DNA of 64,000 bases from JAHDHW01 sp963793295 (lineage in GTDB: Bacteria; Bacteroidota; Bacteroidia; Chitinophagales; Saprospiraceae), in contig CAWBZX010000011.1 in NCBI GenBank assembly GCA_963793295.1, positions 186,001-250,000 of the forward strand. The letters are read 5' to 3'. This document shows, piece after piece, positions 27,118 to 35,990 of the stretch. The notes beneath the pieces were generated by a model that saw only the letters and a list, made by a program, of their open reading frames with translations, was not told where the DNA came from and made no database searches. The translations under genes and the position numbers were made by a program. The stretch's first letter is position 1. Each line of letters opens with the position of its first letter.

Positions 27118-28491
27118 TCATAGCCCTTCCAAATTTGAAAGCATTAAAGCAGCAAAGCTCAAAGTCAAAAAGAAACCGATCATATCGGTAATCGTCGTGA
27201 GGATCGGGCCGGAAGCAAGAGCCGGATCGATGTCCAATCCTTTGAGCAGCAAAGGAACCGTACCGCCGATGGAAACGGCTATCACGGTGTTGATCGACAA
27301 CGCACCGCCAACTACCAAACCGAGGAAAATATTTCCTTTCCAAAGGAGAGCTGCCAGTCCGATCAGAATACCTAATACCAATCCGTTGATCAATCCTACT
27401 GATATTTCCTGCCACCAAACCCGGAGCACTTCCCCCGGTTTGACAACTCCAAGCGATAATTCCCGCATGCTCACGGCCACAGCCTGATTGCCAGAACAGC
27501 CGCTCATATCTGAAATGATCGGTAAAAAAACCGCCAGAGCGATCACTGAACTCAACACATCCTGGTGAAAAGCAATTACACTCGCAGCGATAACATTCAA
27601 TAAAATATTGACCGACAGCCACGACAACCGTCGCCTCGCTCTCAACAAAACAGGCATGGTACGCAATTCATCTCCACCAACGATACCCTGGGTTTCAAGA
27701 TGTTCCTGGGTGATCCGTTCAGTTTCTGCTTCTAATATGTCTCGCCGCAAAACGACACCAACCAGCATTTGTTGATCATTGACCACCGGAATCCCAAACA
27801 ACTCATGGGTATTAAAAAAATCAATCAATTCACTGAGAGAAGCCTGGTGATTGACGTTAAACACATCTTTGACGATAATCTGCGACAAGCGGGTTTCGGG
27901 AGTGGCCAGCAGCATGTCCTGCATTTGCAGCACCCCTTTTAATTGGCCTCTGCGGGAAACGACAAAAATATACTTCAGCGCATAATCCTTATATTTTTCA
28001 GCATCTCTACGCAGGATACTCGTTACCTCTTCGATCGTTAAATGTTCAGGAAAAGAAAAGTATTCCGTACGCATTAATCCTCCCGCCATATCAGATTCAT
28101 AAGAAAGGAGTTTTTTGACATCTTCCGCTTCTTCCGGATCCATTTCGTTGAGGATGGCCTGGGCGTCTTCCTCATCGAGTTCCATCATAATATCCGCTTG
28201 CTCGTCACTTTCCATTTCGTTGAGAATGGCAGCCGCATCGCCGACTTCCAAGTCTTCGAAGATATTTACAGCTTGTGCTTCCGGAATATCTTCCATCACT
28301 TCGGCGGCATCTTCCGGAGACAACAGGGTGAGTATTTCGATCTGATCACTTCGATTTAAGTGCCCGATGAGATGTGCGATTTCTCTGGACCCGAGCGAGT
28401 CGATGAGCTGGGTCAGCGCTTCACTATCTTTTTGCTCAAGTAGCAAAAGGATTTGTTTGCGAATCGATGAGGTATTTAAAGTGTCTGTCAT
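27118..28491 (-). CDS. mgtE: Magnesium transporter MgtE
   Basis: The 457-residue product has the full MgtE order. It begins with a cytoplasmic acidic superhelical N domain made of repeats such as LLSPEDAAEVMEDIP and ILNEMDPEEAEDVKKLL, followed by two CBS domains (residues about 140-260). A five-helix membrane domain carries the pore text SDMSGCSGNQAVAVSMREL and SINTVIAVSIGGTVPLLL. MgtE is a dimeric Mg2+ channel that closes when Mg2+ binds the N and CBS domains. It is the only complete Mg2+ transporter here, as the CorA-like gene at 22538 is truncated. It appears to be its own unit. Confidence 0.95.
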   Translation of the reverse strand: MTDTLNTSSIRKQILLLLEQKDSEALTQLIDSLGSREIAHLIGHLNRSDQIEILTLLSPEDAAEVMEDIPEAQAVNIFEDLEVGDAAAILNEMESDEQADIMMELDEEDAQAILNEMDPEEAEDVKKLLSYESDMAGGLMRTEYFSFPEHLTIEEVTSILRRDAEKYKDYALKYIFVVSRRGQLKGVLQMQDMLLATPETRLSQIIVKDVFNVNHQASLSELIDFFNTHELFGIPVVNDQQMLVGVVLRRDILEAETERITQEHLETQGIVGGDELRTMPVLLRARRRLSWLSVNILLNVIAASVIAFHQDVLSSVIALAVFLPIISDMSGCSGNQAVAVSMRELSLGVVKPGEVLRVWWQEISVGLINGLVLGILIGLAALLWKGNIFLGLVVGGALSINTVIAVSIGGTVPLLLKGLDIDPALASGPILTTITDMIGFFLTLSFAALMLSNLEGL

Positions 28492-28848
28492 TGTATTAAA
28501 TATTGTTTTGTAAAAGTCGGATTTTTGTTTTGATCTGCATAGGAAATTTCATTTTTGATTTAATAAAGAACGAGCGTTGCCATAATCGGCTCTTTTCCAA
28601 CCAGATGTTCTTTTTAAATAATCTCTAGCACATTCAAAAAGTACAAAATTTTAAAGAATCATATTAAATGGAACCCAGCAGGTCCATCCAACTTTCCTTT
28701 TTGTTTGTATGACAAAAATAGTGTTATAAATCTTTACACTAATTATTGACAAATAACATCAGAGAAGCCTGAGCTTTATGACTTTCATCACTTCAATTAT
28801 TCTATTAAAGCACTAAATTTGACTTATTCAATAGCAAATAAAAGAGAT
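28492..28848. other. Divergent intergenic region mgtE/prpE-like
   Basis: This spacer should hold the promoters of mgtE (leftward) and the synthetase (rightward). I see AT-rich sequence but no convincing TTG/TAnnTTTG pair and no Mg2+ riboswitch-like structure I could name. The synthetase frame is open from TTG 28819. Confidence 0.35.
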
Positions 28849-30744
28849 ATGAACGACTATAAAAAATTTCACCAAAGGAGCATCGAAAATCCTCAGGATT
28901 TTTGGAAAGAACAAGCTCAAAGTATTGACTGGTTTACCTTTCCTGAAAAGATCCTGAGCAAAGATAACGAAGGTTTTGACCGCTGGTACGAAGGCGGAAA
29001 ACTGAACACCTGTTATTTGGCGCTCGACAGGCATGTCAACAATGGCAGAGGAGATCAGTTAGCTCTTATCTATGACTCTGCGGTTACCGGAAAAAAAGAA
29101 CAATATTCTTATGCTCAGCTACTTCATGAAGTGGAATTAGTAGCAGGCATGCTTGTAAAACTGGGTGTTACCAAAGGCGATCGTGTGGTCATTTATATGC
29201 CTATGATCCCTCAGACGGTATTCGCGATGCTGGCTTGTGCACGTATTGGAGCAATCCACTCCGTAGTCTTTGGCGGATTCGCTGCACGTGAACTGGCAAT
29301 TCGAATCGATAGCGCTAAACCAAAAGTAATGTTAACTGCCTCAGGAGGTAAGGAAATCAATAAAGTAATTCCATACAAAACATTAGTGGATAGCGCGCTG
29401 GAAGAGGCTGCCCACTCCGTCAAGCATGTCGTCATCTATCAACGCCCCTTTGTAAAAGCAACAATGAAAGCGCCTCGGGATATCGATTGGAACGAGTTAC
29501 GGAGTCAGTCAAAACCAGCACCTTATGTTGAATTGGACGCCTGGGATACACTTTACATTATTTATACTTCGGGCACCACAGGAAAACCAAAAGGAGTGAT
29601 GCGCGACAATGGCGGCCATGCTGTAGCGATGGAGTTTAGCATGAAATATATTTACGATGCAAAACCGGGTGATGTATATTGGGCCGCGAGTGATGTGGGT
29701 TGGGTCGTAGGGCACTCCTACATTGTTTATGGGCCGCTGATTCACGGATGTACTACGATTTTATTTGAAGGAAAACCTATTCGAACGCCCGATGCAGGTA
29801 CTTTCTGGCGGGTCATGAGTGAATATAAGGTGAATGTATTTTTCACCGCTCCTACTGCTTTCCGCGCTGTCATCAAGGAAGATCCTGAAGGAAAATTTAA
29901 AAAGAAATACGACCTAAACGCATTACGCTACATTTTCCTTGCCGGAGAACGCTGCGATAGCGGAACCCTAGCGTGGTTACAAAAGCTGACGGGGATCCCG
30001 ATCATTGACCACTGGTGGCAAACCGAAAGTGGTTGGCCAATGATCGCCAATATGCCAGGAATTGAATTATTCCCGGTTAAACCTGGTTCTGCGACTGTAA
30101 GTGTACCTGGTTACGATATTGTTGTCCTTGATGAAGCCGGAAATCAGCTGAAACATAATCAAGAAGGCGAGGTGGCAATTCGTTGCCCACTGCCTCCAGG
30201 GAATTTACCCAACTTATGGAAAAATACAGAACGCTTTAAAGCTGCTTATTTTAAGAAATATCCTGGTTATTATAATGCAGAGGATTCAGCCTATATTGAT
30301 GAGGATGGATATATATTTATCACTGGTCGGATCGATGACATCATCAATGTGGCGGGCCATCGCTTGTCCACCGCAACTATTGAAGAATTAATCGCTGTGC
30401 ACCCAGCCGTTGCGGAATGTGCTGTCATTGGCGTTGCGGATCAAATGAAAGGGCAAATTCCAGTTGGTTTTGTCGTATTAAAAGATGGTGTAGATATTTC
30501 ATTCGAAGAACTCACAAAATCATTGATTCAAAATGTTCGGGATAAACTTGGAGCCGTGGCTTCTTTTAAGACAGTTTTGAAAGCCAATCGTTTACCAAAA
30601 ACACGCTCTGGTAAAATTTTACGCAAGACTATGCGTGCAATTGCGGACGACAAACCCTACAAAGTACCTTCAACCATAGAAGATCCGGTTGTTTTGGATG
30701 AGATTAAAAAACTGATTGCTCAGCATCAACAAACTTTAGTTTAA
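28849..30744 (+). CDS. prpE: Propionyl-CoA synthetase (acetyl-CoA synthetase family)
   Basis: ATG 28849 is preferred over the in-frame TTG 28819 because MNDYKKFHQRSIENPQDFW aligns with the usual PrpE beginning; this gives 631 residues. Features are the ACS N-terminal domain (GFDRWYEGGKLNTCYLALDR), the P-loop IIYTSGTTGKPKGV, YWAASDVGWVVGHSYIVYGP, DHWWQTESGWP, the hinge region GRIDDIINVAGHRLST, and the acetylatable lysine in KTRSGKILRK. It activates propionate (and more weakly acetate) with ATP and CoA in the cytoplasm. Other prp genes are not adjacent. A 32-base palindrome follows the stop. Confidence 0.88.
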   Translation: MNDYKKFHQRSIENPQDFWKEQAQSIDWFTFPEKILSKDNEGFDRWYEGGKLNTCYLALDRHVNNGRGDQLALIYDSAVTGKKEQYSYAQLLHEVELVAGMLVKLGVTKGDRVVIYMPMIPQTVFAMLACARIGAIHSVVFGGFAARELAIRIDSAKPKVMLTASGGKEINKVIPYKTLVDSALEEAAHSVKHVVIYQRPFVKATMKAPRDIDWNELRSQSKPAPYVELDAWDTLYIIYTSGTTGKPKGVMRDNGGHAVAMEFSMKYIYDAKPGDVYWAASDVGWVVGHSYIVYGPLIHGCTTILFEGKPIRTPDAGTFWRVMSEYKVNVFFTAPTAFRAVIKEDPEGKFKKKYDLNALRYIFLAGERCDSGTLAWLQKLTGIPIIDHWWQTESGWPMIANMPGIELFPVKPGSATVSVPGYDIVVLDEAGNQLKHNQEGEVAIRCPLPPGNLPNLWKNTERFKAAYFKKYPGYYNAEDSAYIDEDGYIFITGRIDDIINVAGHRLSTATIEELIAVHPAVAECAVIGVADQMKGQIPVGFVVLKDGVDISFEELTKSLIQNVRDKLGAVASFKTVLKANRLPKTRSGKILRKTMRAIADDKPYKVPSTIEDPVVLDEIKKLIAQHQQTLV

Positions 30745-30771
30745 AAGAGCAATTTCAAATTGAATAGAAAA

Positions 30772-30803
30772 GCTCAAGTTTCAATAATTATTGAAACTTG
30801 AGC
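30772..30803 (+). terminator. Perfect 32-base palindrome after prpE
   Basis: GCTCAAGTTTCAATAA pairs perfectly with the following 16 bases to form a 16-bp stem, 27 bases after the synthetase stop. The T-run after it is weak (CCTTAATTT). It is a probable terminator for the synthetase mRNA. Confidence 0.6.
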
Positions 30804-30818
30804 CCTTAATTTAAAGAA

Positions 30819-30852
30819 AATCGCCACTGAAAACTCAATTCCAGTGGCGATT
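30819..30852 (-). terminator. Hairpin terminator after the fasciclin gene
   Basis: AATCGCCACTG (30819-30829) pairs with CAGTGGCGATT (30842-30852) around a 12-base loop. On the - strand the stem is followed by TTTTCTTTAAA, so it should end the leftward fasciclin transcript, whose stop codon lies about 50 bases before it. Confidence 0.65.
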
Positions 30853-30900
30853 ATTTATTACATCAAACTTATATATATAAACCCTAATAGGATAAATTCA

Positions 30901-31461
30901 TTATTTAGGCATTACGACTGTATCAATCGCGTGGATGATGCCATTAGAAGCAGCAACATCTGTCATTACTATTTTTGAAATATTTCCTTTCTCATCTGTT
31001 AAAATTACACCACCATCTTTGATAGAAGCCGTCAATGTTCCACCCTGTACCGTAGTAACTGCAAAACTTCCGTTATTTGCTTTGATAGCTGCTACTACAT
31101 CTGCTGCTTTTACTTCACCCGCAACAACGTGGTAAGTTAAAATCGCAGTTAAAGTTGCCTTATTTTCTGGCTTTAAAAGTGTTTCAACTGTACCTTCTGG
31201 TAATTTTTCGAAAGCTGAATTCAAAGGTGCGAAAACAGTGTATGGACCATCAGCACTTAATACGTCAACTAGTGATGCTGCTTTTACTGCCGCAACTAAA
31301 GTGGTAAAATTTTCATTACCTGCAGCAACTCCAACGATATTTGGTGGTTCTACTAAAAAGGATGCTTCATTTTGGTAAGGAGTAATATTATTTCCATTGC
31401 TGGCAAAAGTTACGTTCAATGCGAGTGCGAAAAGAGCAAAAAGAATGAATGATTTTTTCAT
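30901..31461 (-). CDS. Secreted fasciclin (FAS1) domain protein
   Basis: The 186-residue product has a Sec signal peptide (FALFALALNVTFA) and one FAS1 domain (residues about 45-185). The conserved H1 box reads GPYTVFAPLNSAFEKLP, the YH motif reads LTYHVVAGEV, and the H2 box ends GIIHAIDTVVMPK. FAS1 domains mediate adhesion at the cell surface or in matrix. No lipobox or sorting tail is visible, so it is probably periplasmic or released. Confidence 0.92.
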   Translation of the reverse strand: MKKSFILFALFALALNVTFASNGNNITPYQNEASFLVEPPNIVGVAAGNENFTTLVAAVKAASLVDVLSADGPYTVFAPLNSAFEKLPEGTVETLLKPENKATLTAILTYHVVAGEVKAADVVAAIKANNGSFAVTTVQGGTLTASIKDGGVILTDEKGNISKIVMTDVAASNGIIHAIDTVVMPK

Positions 31462-31517
31462 TGTTTATGTGTTTAGGTTAATTAAAAAATACAGGAGCAG
31501 AACAGCACGTTATTCTT

Positions 31518-31551
31518 TTTGTTTAATTTTTTATAAAAAAAATTAAACAAA
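31518..31551. repeat. 15-bp AT-rich inverted repeat upstream of the fasciclin gene
   Basis: TTTGTTTAATTTTTT (31518-31532) faces its complement AAAAAATTAAACAAA (31537-31551) with a four-base loop. It lies 57 bases before the fasciclin start on the divergent side, so it may be in the promoter or leader. Confidence 0.45.
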
Positions 31552-31577
31552 GTTGTTTCTTTAACATTTCCTTAATT

Positions 31578-31868
31578 TTGAATACCTATATAAAAAGAGT
31601 TCTGATTTTCTTTAGCCTTCTAATTGTTGGTTACCTTTTAATGGGGATTATTTTATCTATTATAAGTACTCATCCCGAAAATTTAGATTGTGTTGAAAAT
31701 CAAGAAATATCTATATCATCCAATGACATTCACCTAGAGATAGTATACTTTGAAAAATACCAGTCTGCAATGATTTTATATGAATTAGAAAGGTCATTTA
31801 AATCAAGAAGAGATGACTGTTCCGACCGAACACCCATCAAAGTCTCCAAATTATTCTGTTCCGGTTAG
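31578..31868 (+). CDS. Small single-pass membrane protein, uncertain
   Basis: A 96-codon frame with a TTG start. It encodes a basic start (NTYIKRVL), one hydrophobic span (IFFSLLIVGYLLMGIILSII) and a hydrophilic outside part with four cysteines (LDCVENQEI, DDCSDRTPIK, LFCSG). I do not recognise it. The coding look of the hydrophilic part is moderate. It may be a small secreted or anchored protein, or the front of a truncated gene. Confidence 0.35.
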   Translation: MNTYIKRVLIFFSLLIVGYLLMGIILSIISTHPENLDCVENQEISISSNDIHLEIVYFEKYQSAMILYELERSFKSRRDDCSDRTPIKVSKLFCSG

Positions 31869-31936
31869 ATAAAAAAATCAATTAGAATACCAGTTGCTGT
31901 TCCTTTGACAATTTTCTAGAATCCTAATAATCAATA

Positions 31937-31982
31937 TTGAAATCAGCGACAAAAAGTGTAACTTCCCATTACATTTTAACTA
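31937..31982 (+). promoter_or_regulatory. Promoter-like segment, copy 1 of a duplicated element
   Basis: TTG (31937-31939) is followed after 19 bases by TAACTTCC (31959-31966), close to the Bacteroidota -33/-7 pattern. The segment AAATCAGCGACAAAAAG... through ACATTTTAAC repeats with few changes at 32880-32920, just before gcvP. Here it lies about 130 bases before the CPBP protease start. Confidence 0.5.
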
Positions 31983-32111
31983 CGCTATGGGCCTTCTATT
32001 TATAGTTTCTAATTCCACGGGATTTTGTTCCATCTAATTCCCGCTTTGCAGATTTTCCAATATCAAAGTCTGTACTAGAATAAAAAAAGGACCATATTGA
32101 TCCGTCAAATT

Positions 32112-32729
32112 ATGAAAGAAGAAACGCTATCCACTATACTTCAAATAATACTATTTACACTAATTCCATTTTTAGTTTACCTGATTAAAACTAAATCTGC
32201 AAAAGGCTTTTGGAATTATATCGGTTTAAAGAAATCAACAAAAAACGCTAACCGTTTAGCACTATTAGTTATGCTATTAATGGCACTTCCTATTATAATG
32301 CTCACCTTTATCAATCAGGAATTTAAGGAGGTCATGACAAATCCTGAAAGCGTCACTGGAAAAATCAGGCAAATGGGCTTTGGCGTTGAAGCCGTAATGA
32401 CCATTTTGATCGTTGCCATTTTTAAAACTTCACTTTCCGAAGAGATTTTTTTCAGAGGATTTCTTGCTAAACGCCTGATCGCGATTACCAGTTTTCAAAC
32501 GGGCAATATAATTCAGGCCGTCCTTTTTGGAGCGATTCACGTTTTGATCTTTATCCCCATCACGGATAGTTTACTTTTTCTACCCGTGATCTTCTTTTTT
32601 CCTGCTTTAGGGGCCTACTTTATAACTTATCTCAATGAAAAATTAGCAGATGGAAGTATTATTCCGGGTTGGATCGCCCACGGTACCGCAAATTTGGTTT
32701 CTTACAGTTTTGTTGCATTTATCCTATAG
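32112..32729 (+). CDS. CPBP-family intramembrane metalloprotease
   Basis: ATG 32112 is preferred over TTG 32097. The 205-residue protein has about six membrane helices and the CPBP (CAAX protease/bacteriocin-processing) motifs: SEEIFFRGF with E110/E111 and R115, AIHVLIFI with H143, and WIAHGTANL with H190/N194. Members cleave membrane substrates or process bacteriocin-like peptides. The neighbours give no substrate. The gene lies between two copies of a promoter-like repeat. Confidence 0.85.
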   Translation: MKEETLSTILQIILFTLIPFLVYLIKTKSAKGFWNYIGLKKSTKNANRLALLVMLLMALPIIMLTFINQEFKEVMTNPESVTGKIRQMGFGVEAVMTILIVAIFKTSLSEEIFFRGFLAKRLIAITSFQTGNIIQAVLFGAIHVLIFIPITDSLLFLPVIFFFPALGAYFITYLNEKLADGSIIPGWIAHGTANLVSYSFVAFIL

Positions 32730-32873
32730 CTCATTGATGGTTGAACCTAAAAAATTTAATCGTCAAAAATTATTCTTAACCTTCAGTGCAACCTGACTGG
32801 TTTGATCTATACAACCAAAAGATCAATCAGAAATTTAAACAGCATTTATTATCAAAACCATTGACACAATTTT

Positions 32874-32920
32874 TTGTTAAAATCAGCAACAAAAGCGTAA
32901 CTTCGCCCTACATTTTAACC
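32874..32920 (+). promoter_or_regulatory. gcvP promoter, copy 2 of the duplicated element
   Basis: TTG (32874-32876) and TAACTTCG (32898-32905) are spaced by 21 bases, fitting the -33 TTG / -7 TAnnTTTG arrangement with one mismatch. The GcvP start codon lies 37 bases after the -7 box. The segment from AAATCAGCAAC to ACATTTTAAC is a near copy of 31940-31982. Confidence 0.6.
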
Positions 32921-32942
32921 AAATAACTTAATCAACAATAAA

Positions 32943-35846
32943 ATGAGCAATATCTCGGTAACGGACCGATTTGTCAACCGACACATCGGTATCAATGAAG
33001 AAGAATTACACGACATGCTGAAAGCGGTAAAAGCCAAATCGCTGGATGATTTAATCAACCAGACGGTCCCTGATGCTATTCGCCTGAAAAAGCCGCTTAA
33101 GCTGCCTTCAGCACTTTCTGAATATGAATATTTGAGAGAACTCAAACAAACTGCTTCACTGAATAAGGTCTTCCGGTCATACATCGGTATGGGTTATAAT
33201 GGAACAATTACACCCTCTGTTATTCTCCGTAATGTTTTCCATAATCCCGGCTGGTACACGCAGTACACACCTTACCAGGCAGAGATTGCTCAGGGCCGTT
33301 TGGAGGCTTTGCTAAACTTCCAAACCATAGTAAGTGACCTAACCGCTTTACCAATCGCCAATGCTTCTTTGCTCGATGAAGGAACTGCTGCTTCTGAAGC
33401 CATGCATATGTTTTATGAATTGAAAAACAAACGCGTCAAAGGCGAACCTGCTAATGAGTTTTTTGTTTCTGATAAAGTGTACGAACAAACCATCGATATT
33501 TTGATGACCCGCGCCAAGCCAATGGGCGTCAAAGTGATCATCGGCGATGTCAAAAAATATAAATTTAACGAGAAGACTTTTGGGGTGCTTTTGCAATACC
33601 CCGGCAAAGATGGTCTGGTGGAAGATTACACTGCTTTCGCAAAAAAAGCAAATGATGCTGAAATTTATGTAACGGTCGCTGCTGATATCCTCAGCCTGAC
33701 GCTGCTGACTCCACCAGGAGAATGGGGTGCTGATGCTGTTGTCGGCAATACGCAACGGCTTGGTGTGCCGATGGGTTACGGAGGCCCTCACGCAGCTTAT
33801 TTTGCCTGTAAAGAGGACTTTAAAAGAGTGATCCCCGGAAGAATCATTGGCGTTTCTTTAGACTCCCAGGGAGATCCTGCTTTACGTATGGCGCTGCAAA
33901 CCCGCGAGCAGCATATCCGCCGTGAAAAAGCAACTTCAAATATTTGCACGGCTCAGGCTTTATTGGCTGTTATGGCTAGCATGTATGGCGTCTATCACGG
34001 ACCAAAAGGCCTTGAAGCGATCGCAACGCGTATTCACACCACGACACAGGTACTCAGCAATGAATTGAAAAAATTAGGCTTTGAACAAACCAATAGTTCC
34101 TTTTTTGATACCGTTAATATCGCTGCTGACCCTGCAACCATTGCTCATGTAAAAAAAGCAGCTTTGGCAGAAAAGATGAATTTCTTTTATACCAAAAATA
34201 ACATCCATGTGAGTCTTGACGAAACGGTAATGGAATCCGATTTAATGGACATCATCAATATTTTTGCAGGTGTAAAGAAGAAATCTGTTGCAAAGATTAG
34301 CATTCCAAAAGGCCTGAAAATTCCTGCAAAACTGAAAAGAACGTCAGAGTACATGACTCATCCGATTTTCAACATGCACCATACCGAGACGAAGATGATG
34401 CGATACATTAAGAGTCTTGAAAACAAAGATCTATCCCTCACACATTCGATGATTGCTTTGGGTTCTTGTACCATGAAACTCAATGCAGCAACACAATTGA
34501 TCCCTGTCAGCTGGCCAGAATTTGCTAATATCCACCCTTTTGCTCCATTGAGCCAAGCAAAAGGTTATCAGCAGATTTTTGATGAGCTGGATGCTTACTT
34601 GTGCGAAATCACAGGATTCACTGCCTGCTCTTTACAACCTAACAGCGGTGCTCAGGGAGAATACACGGGATTGCTGACGATCAAAGCTTATCATGAAGCC
34701 AATGGCGATTATCACCGCAACATTGCCTTGATCCCACAATCGGCGCATGGCACCAATCCTGCAAGCGCAGTTTTGGCGGGCATGGAAGTCGTCGTTGTAA
34801 AATGTGATGAAAAGGGAAATATCGATGTTGCTGACCTAAAGGAAAAAGCATTAAAACATAAGGAAAATCTTTCTTGTTTGATGGTGACTTATCCTTCTAC
34901 ACATGGCGTTTTTGAAACAGCCATCAAAGAAATATGTAAAATCATCCACGACAATGGAGGAAGGGTTTATATGGACGGAGCCAATATGAATGCACAGGTT
35001 GGCCTGACTAGTCCCGGAGCAATTAACGCTGATGTTTGCCACTTAAATCTCCACAAAACCTTCAGTATTCCTCACGGTGGAGGTGGTCCAGGTATGGGTC
35101 CGATCTGCGTCAATGACAGCCTTGCGCCTTTCCTTCCAAAGCACGTTTTTGTAAAGACAGGAGGCAAAAAAGGTATCCATGCTGTATCAAGTGCTCCATG
35201 GGGTAGCGCCAGCATTTTACTCATCTCGTATGCTTACATAAAAATGCTTGGAAAGAACGGTGTTACGGACGCTACAAAATATGCTATTTTAAATTCCAAT
35301 TATATCAAAGCAAAACTGGAAAACGATTTTCAGGTGCTTTATATCGGTGAACATGGCCGCACGGCACATGAGCTCATTATTGACCTTCGCCCATTTAAAG
35401 CTTTGGGTGTAAGTGCTGAAGATGTTGCAAAAAGGCTGATCGACTATGGTTTCCATGCACCCACACTTTCTTTCCCCGTTCCCGGAACAATTATGATTGA
35501 ACCGACAGAAAGCGAAAGCAAAGATGAGTTGGATCGTTTCTGTGATGCACTACTTCAAATCCGCGCTGAAATTGACGAAATCGCTACCGGTGATGCGGAC
35601 GCAGAAGACAATGTACTTGTCAATGCACCACATACCATCAGCATGGTTGCCGCGGACGATTGGAAATATCCTTACAGCCGCGAAAAGGCAGCTTATCCTA
35701 TAGCTTACCTTCGAAGTGGCTCTAAGTTCTGGTCCTCTATTGGCCGGGTCAACAACGCCTACGGTGATCGAAATCTAATTTGTGTTTGTCCGCCAATCGA
35801 AGATTATGAAAATAAAGAAGAAGATATGGTTGGTATGGAGAATTAA
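32943..35846 (+). CDS. gcvP: Glycine dehydrogenase (decarboxylating), P-protein
   Basis: The 967-residue single-chain P-protein is full length. It begins with RFVNRHIGINEEELHDML and has the IGMGYNGTITPSVILRN segment. Its second half carries the PLP lysine K705 in LNLHKTFSIPHGGGGPGMGP. It decarboxylates glycine and passes the aminomethyl group to lipoyl-GcvH, the first step of the glycine cleavage system feeding one-carbon metabolism. gcvH and gcvT are not in this window. A promoter lies directly upstream and a hairpin follows the stop. Its GC content looks higher than that of the flanking accessory genes. Confidence 0.97.
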   Translation: MSNISVTDRFVNRHIGINEEELHDMLKAVKAKSLDDLINQTVPDAIRLKKPLKLPSALSEYEYLRELKQTASLNKVFRSYIGMGYNGTITPSVILRNVFHNPGWYTQYTPYQAEIAQGRLEALLNFQTIVSDLTALPIANASLLDEGTAASEAMHMFYELKNKRVKGEPANEFFVSDKVYEQTIDILMTRAKPMGVKVIIGDVKKYKFNEKTFGVLLQYPGKDGLVEDYTAFAKKANDAEIYVTVAADILSLTLLTPPGEWGADAVVGNTQRLGVPMGYGGPHAAYFACKEDFKRVIPGRIIGVSLDSQGDPALRMALQTREQHIRREKATSNICTAQALLAVMASMYGVYHGPKGLEAIATRIHTTTQVLSNELKKLGFEQTNSSFFDTVNIAADPATIAHVKKAALAEKMNFFYTKNNIHVSLDETVMESDLMDIINIFAGVKKKSVAKISIPKGLKIPAKLKRTSEYMTHPIFNMHHTETKMMRYIKSLENKDLSLTHSMIALGSCTMKLNAATQLIPVSWPEFANIHPFAPLSQAKGYQQIFDELDAYLCEITGFTACSLQPNSGAQGEYTGLLTIKAYHEANGDYHRNIALIPQSAHGTNPASAVLAGMEVVVVKCDEKGNIDVADLKEKALKHKENLSCLMVTYPSTHGVFETAIKEICKIIHDNGGRVYMDGANMNAQVGLTSPGAINADVCHLNLHKTFSIPHGGGGPGMGPICVNDSLAPFLPKHVFVKTGGKKGIHAVSSAPWGSASILLISYAYIKMLGKNGVTDATKYAILNSNYIKAKLENDFQVLYIGEHGRTAHELIIDLRPFKALGVSAEDVAKRLIDYGFHAPTLSFPVPGTIMIEPTESESKDELDRFCDALLQIRAEIDEIATGDADAEDNVLVNAPHTISMVAADDWKYPYSREKAAYPIAYLRSGSKFWSSIGRVNNAYGDRNLICVCPPIEDYENKEEDMVGMEN

Positions 35847-35863
35847 GGAATAAGCTAGGAGTT

Positions 35864-35894
35864 AGGAGTCAAAGGTTAGCGACTTTTGACTCCT
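35864..35894 (+). terminator. Hairpin after gcvP
   Basis: AGGAGTCAAA (35864-35873) pairs with TTTGACTCCT (35885-35894) around an 11-base loop, 18 bases after the gcvP stop. The following T-rich stretch is interrupted, so termination strength is uncertain. Confidence 0.5.
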
Positions 35895-35990
35895 GACTCT
35901 TCTATATTTTAAAAAATCAGCTAAATCTACTCGATCTGCGATATCCGCGGTCCATTTATCAATCTTGATTGATCGTTTAAAATTTAAAAA

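Noticed and set aside
27095..27622. 175-codon reverse frame overlapping mgtE
   Set aside because: Same strand but shifted frame inside the MgtE membrane domain; Arg/Cys-rich text typical of a shadow.
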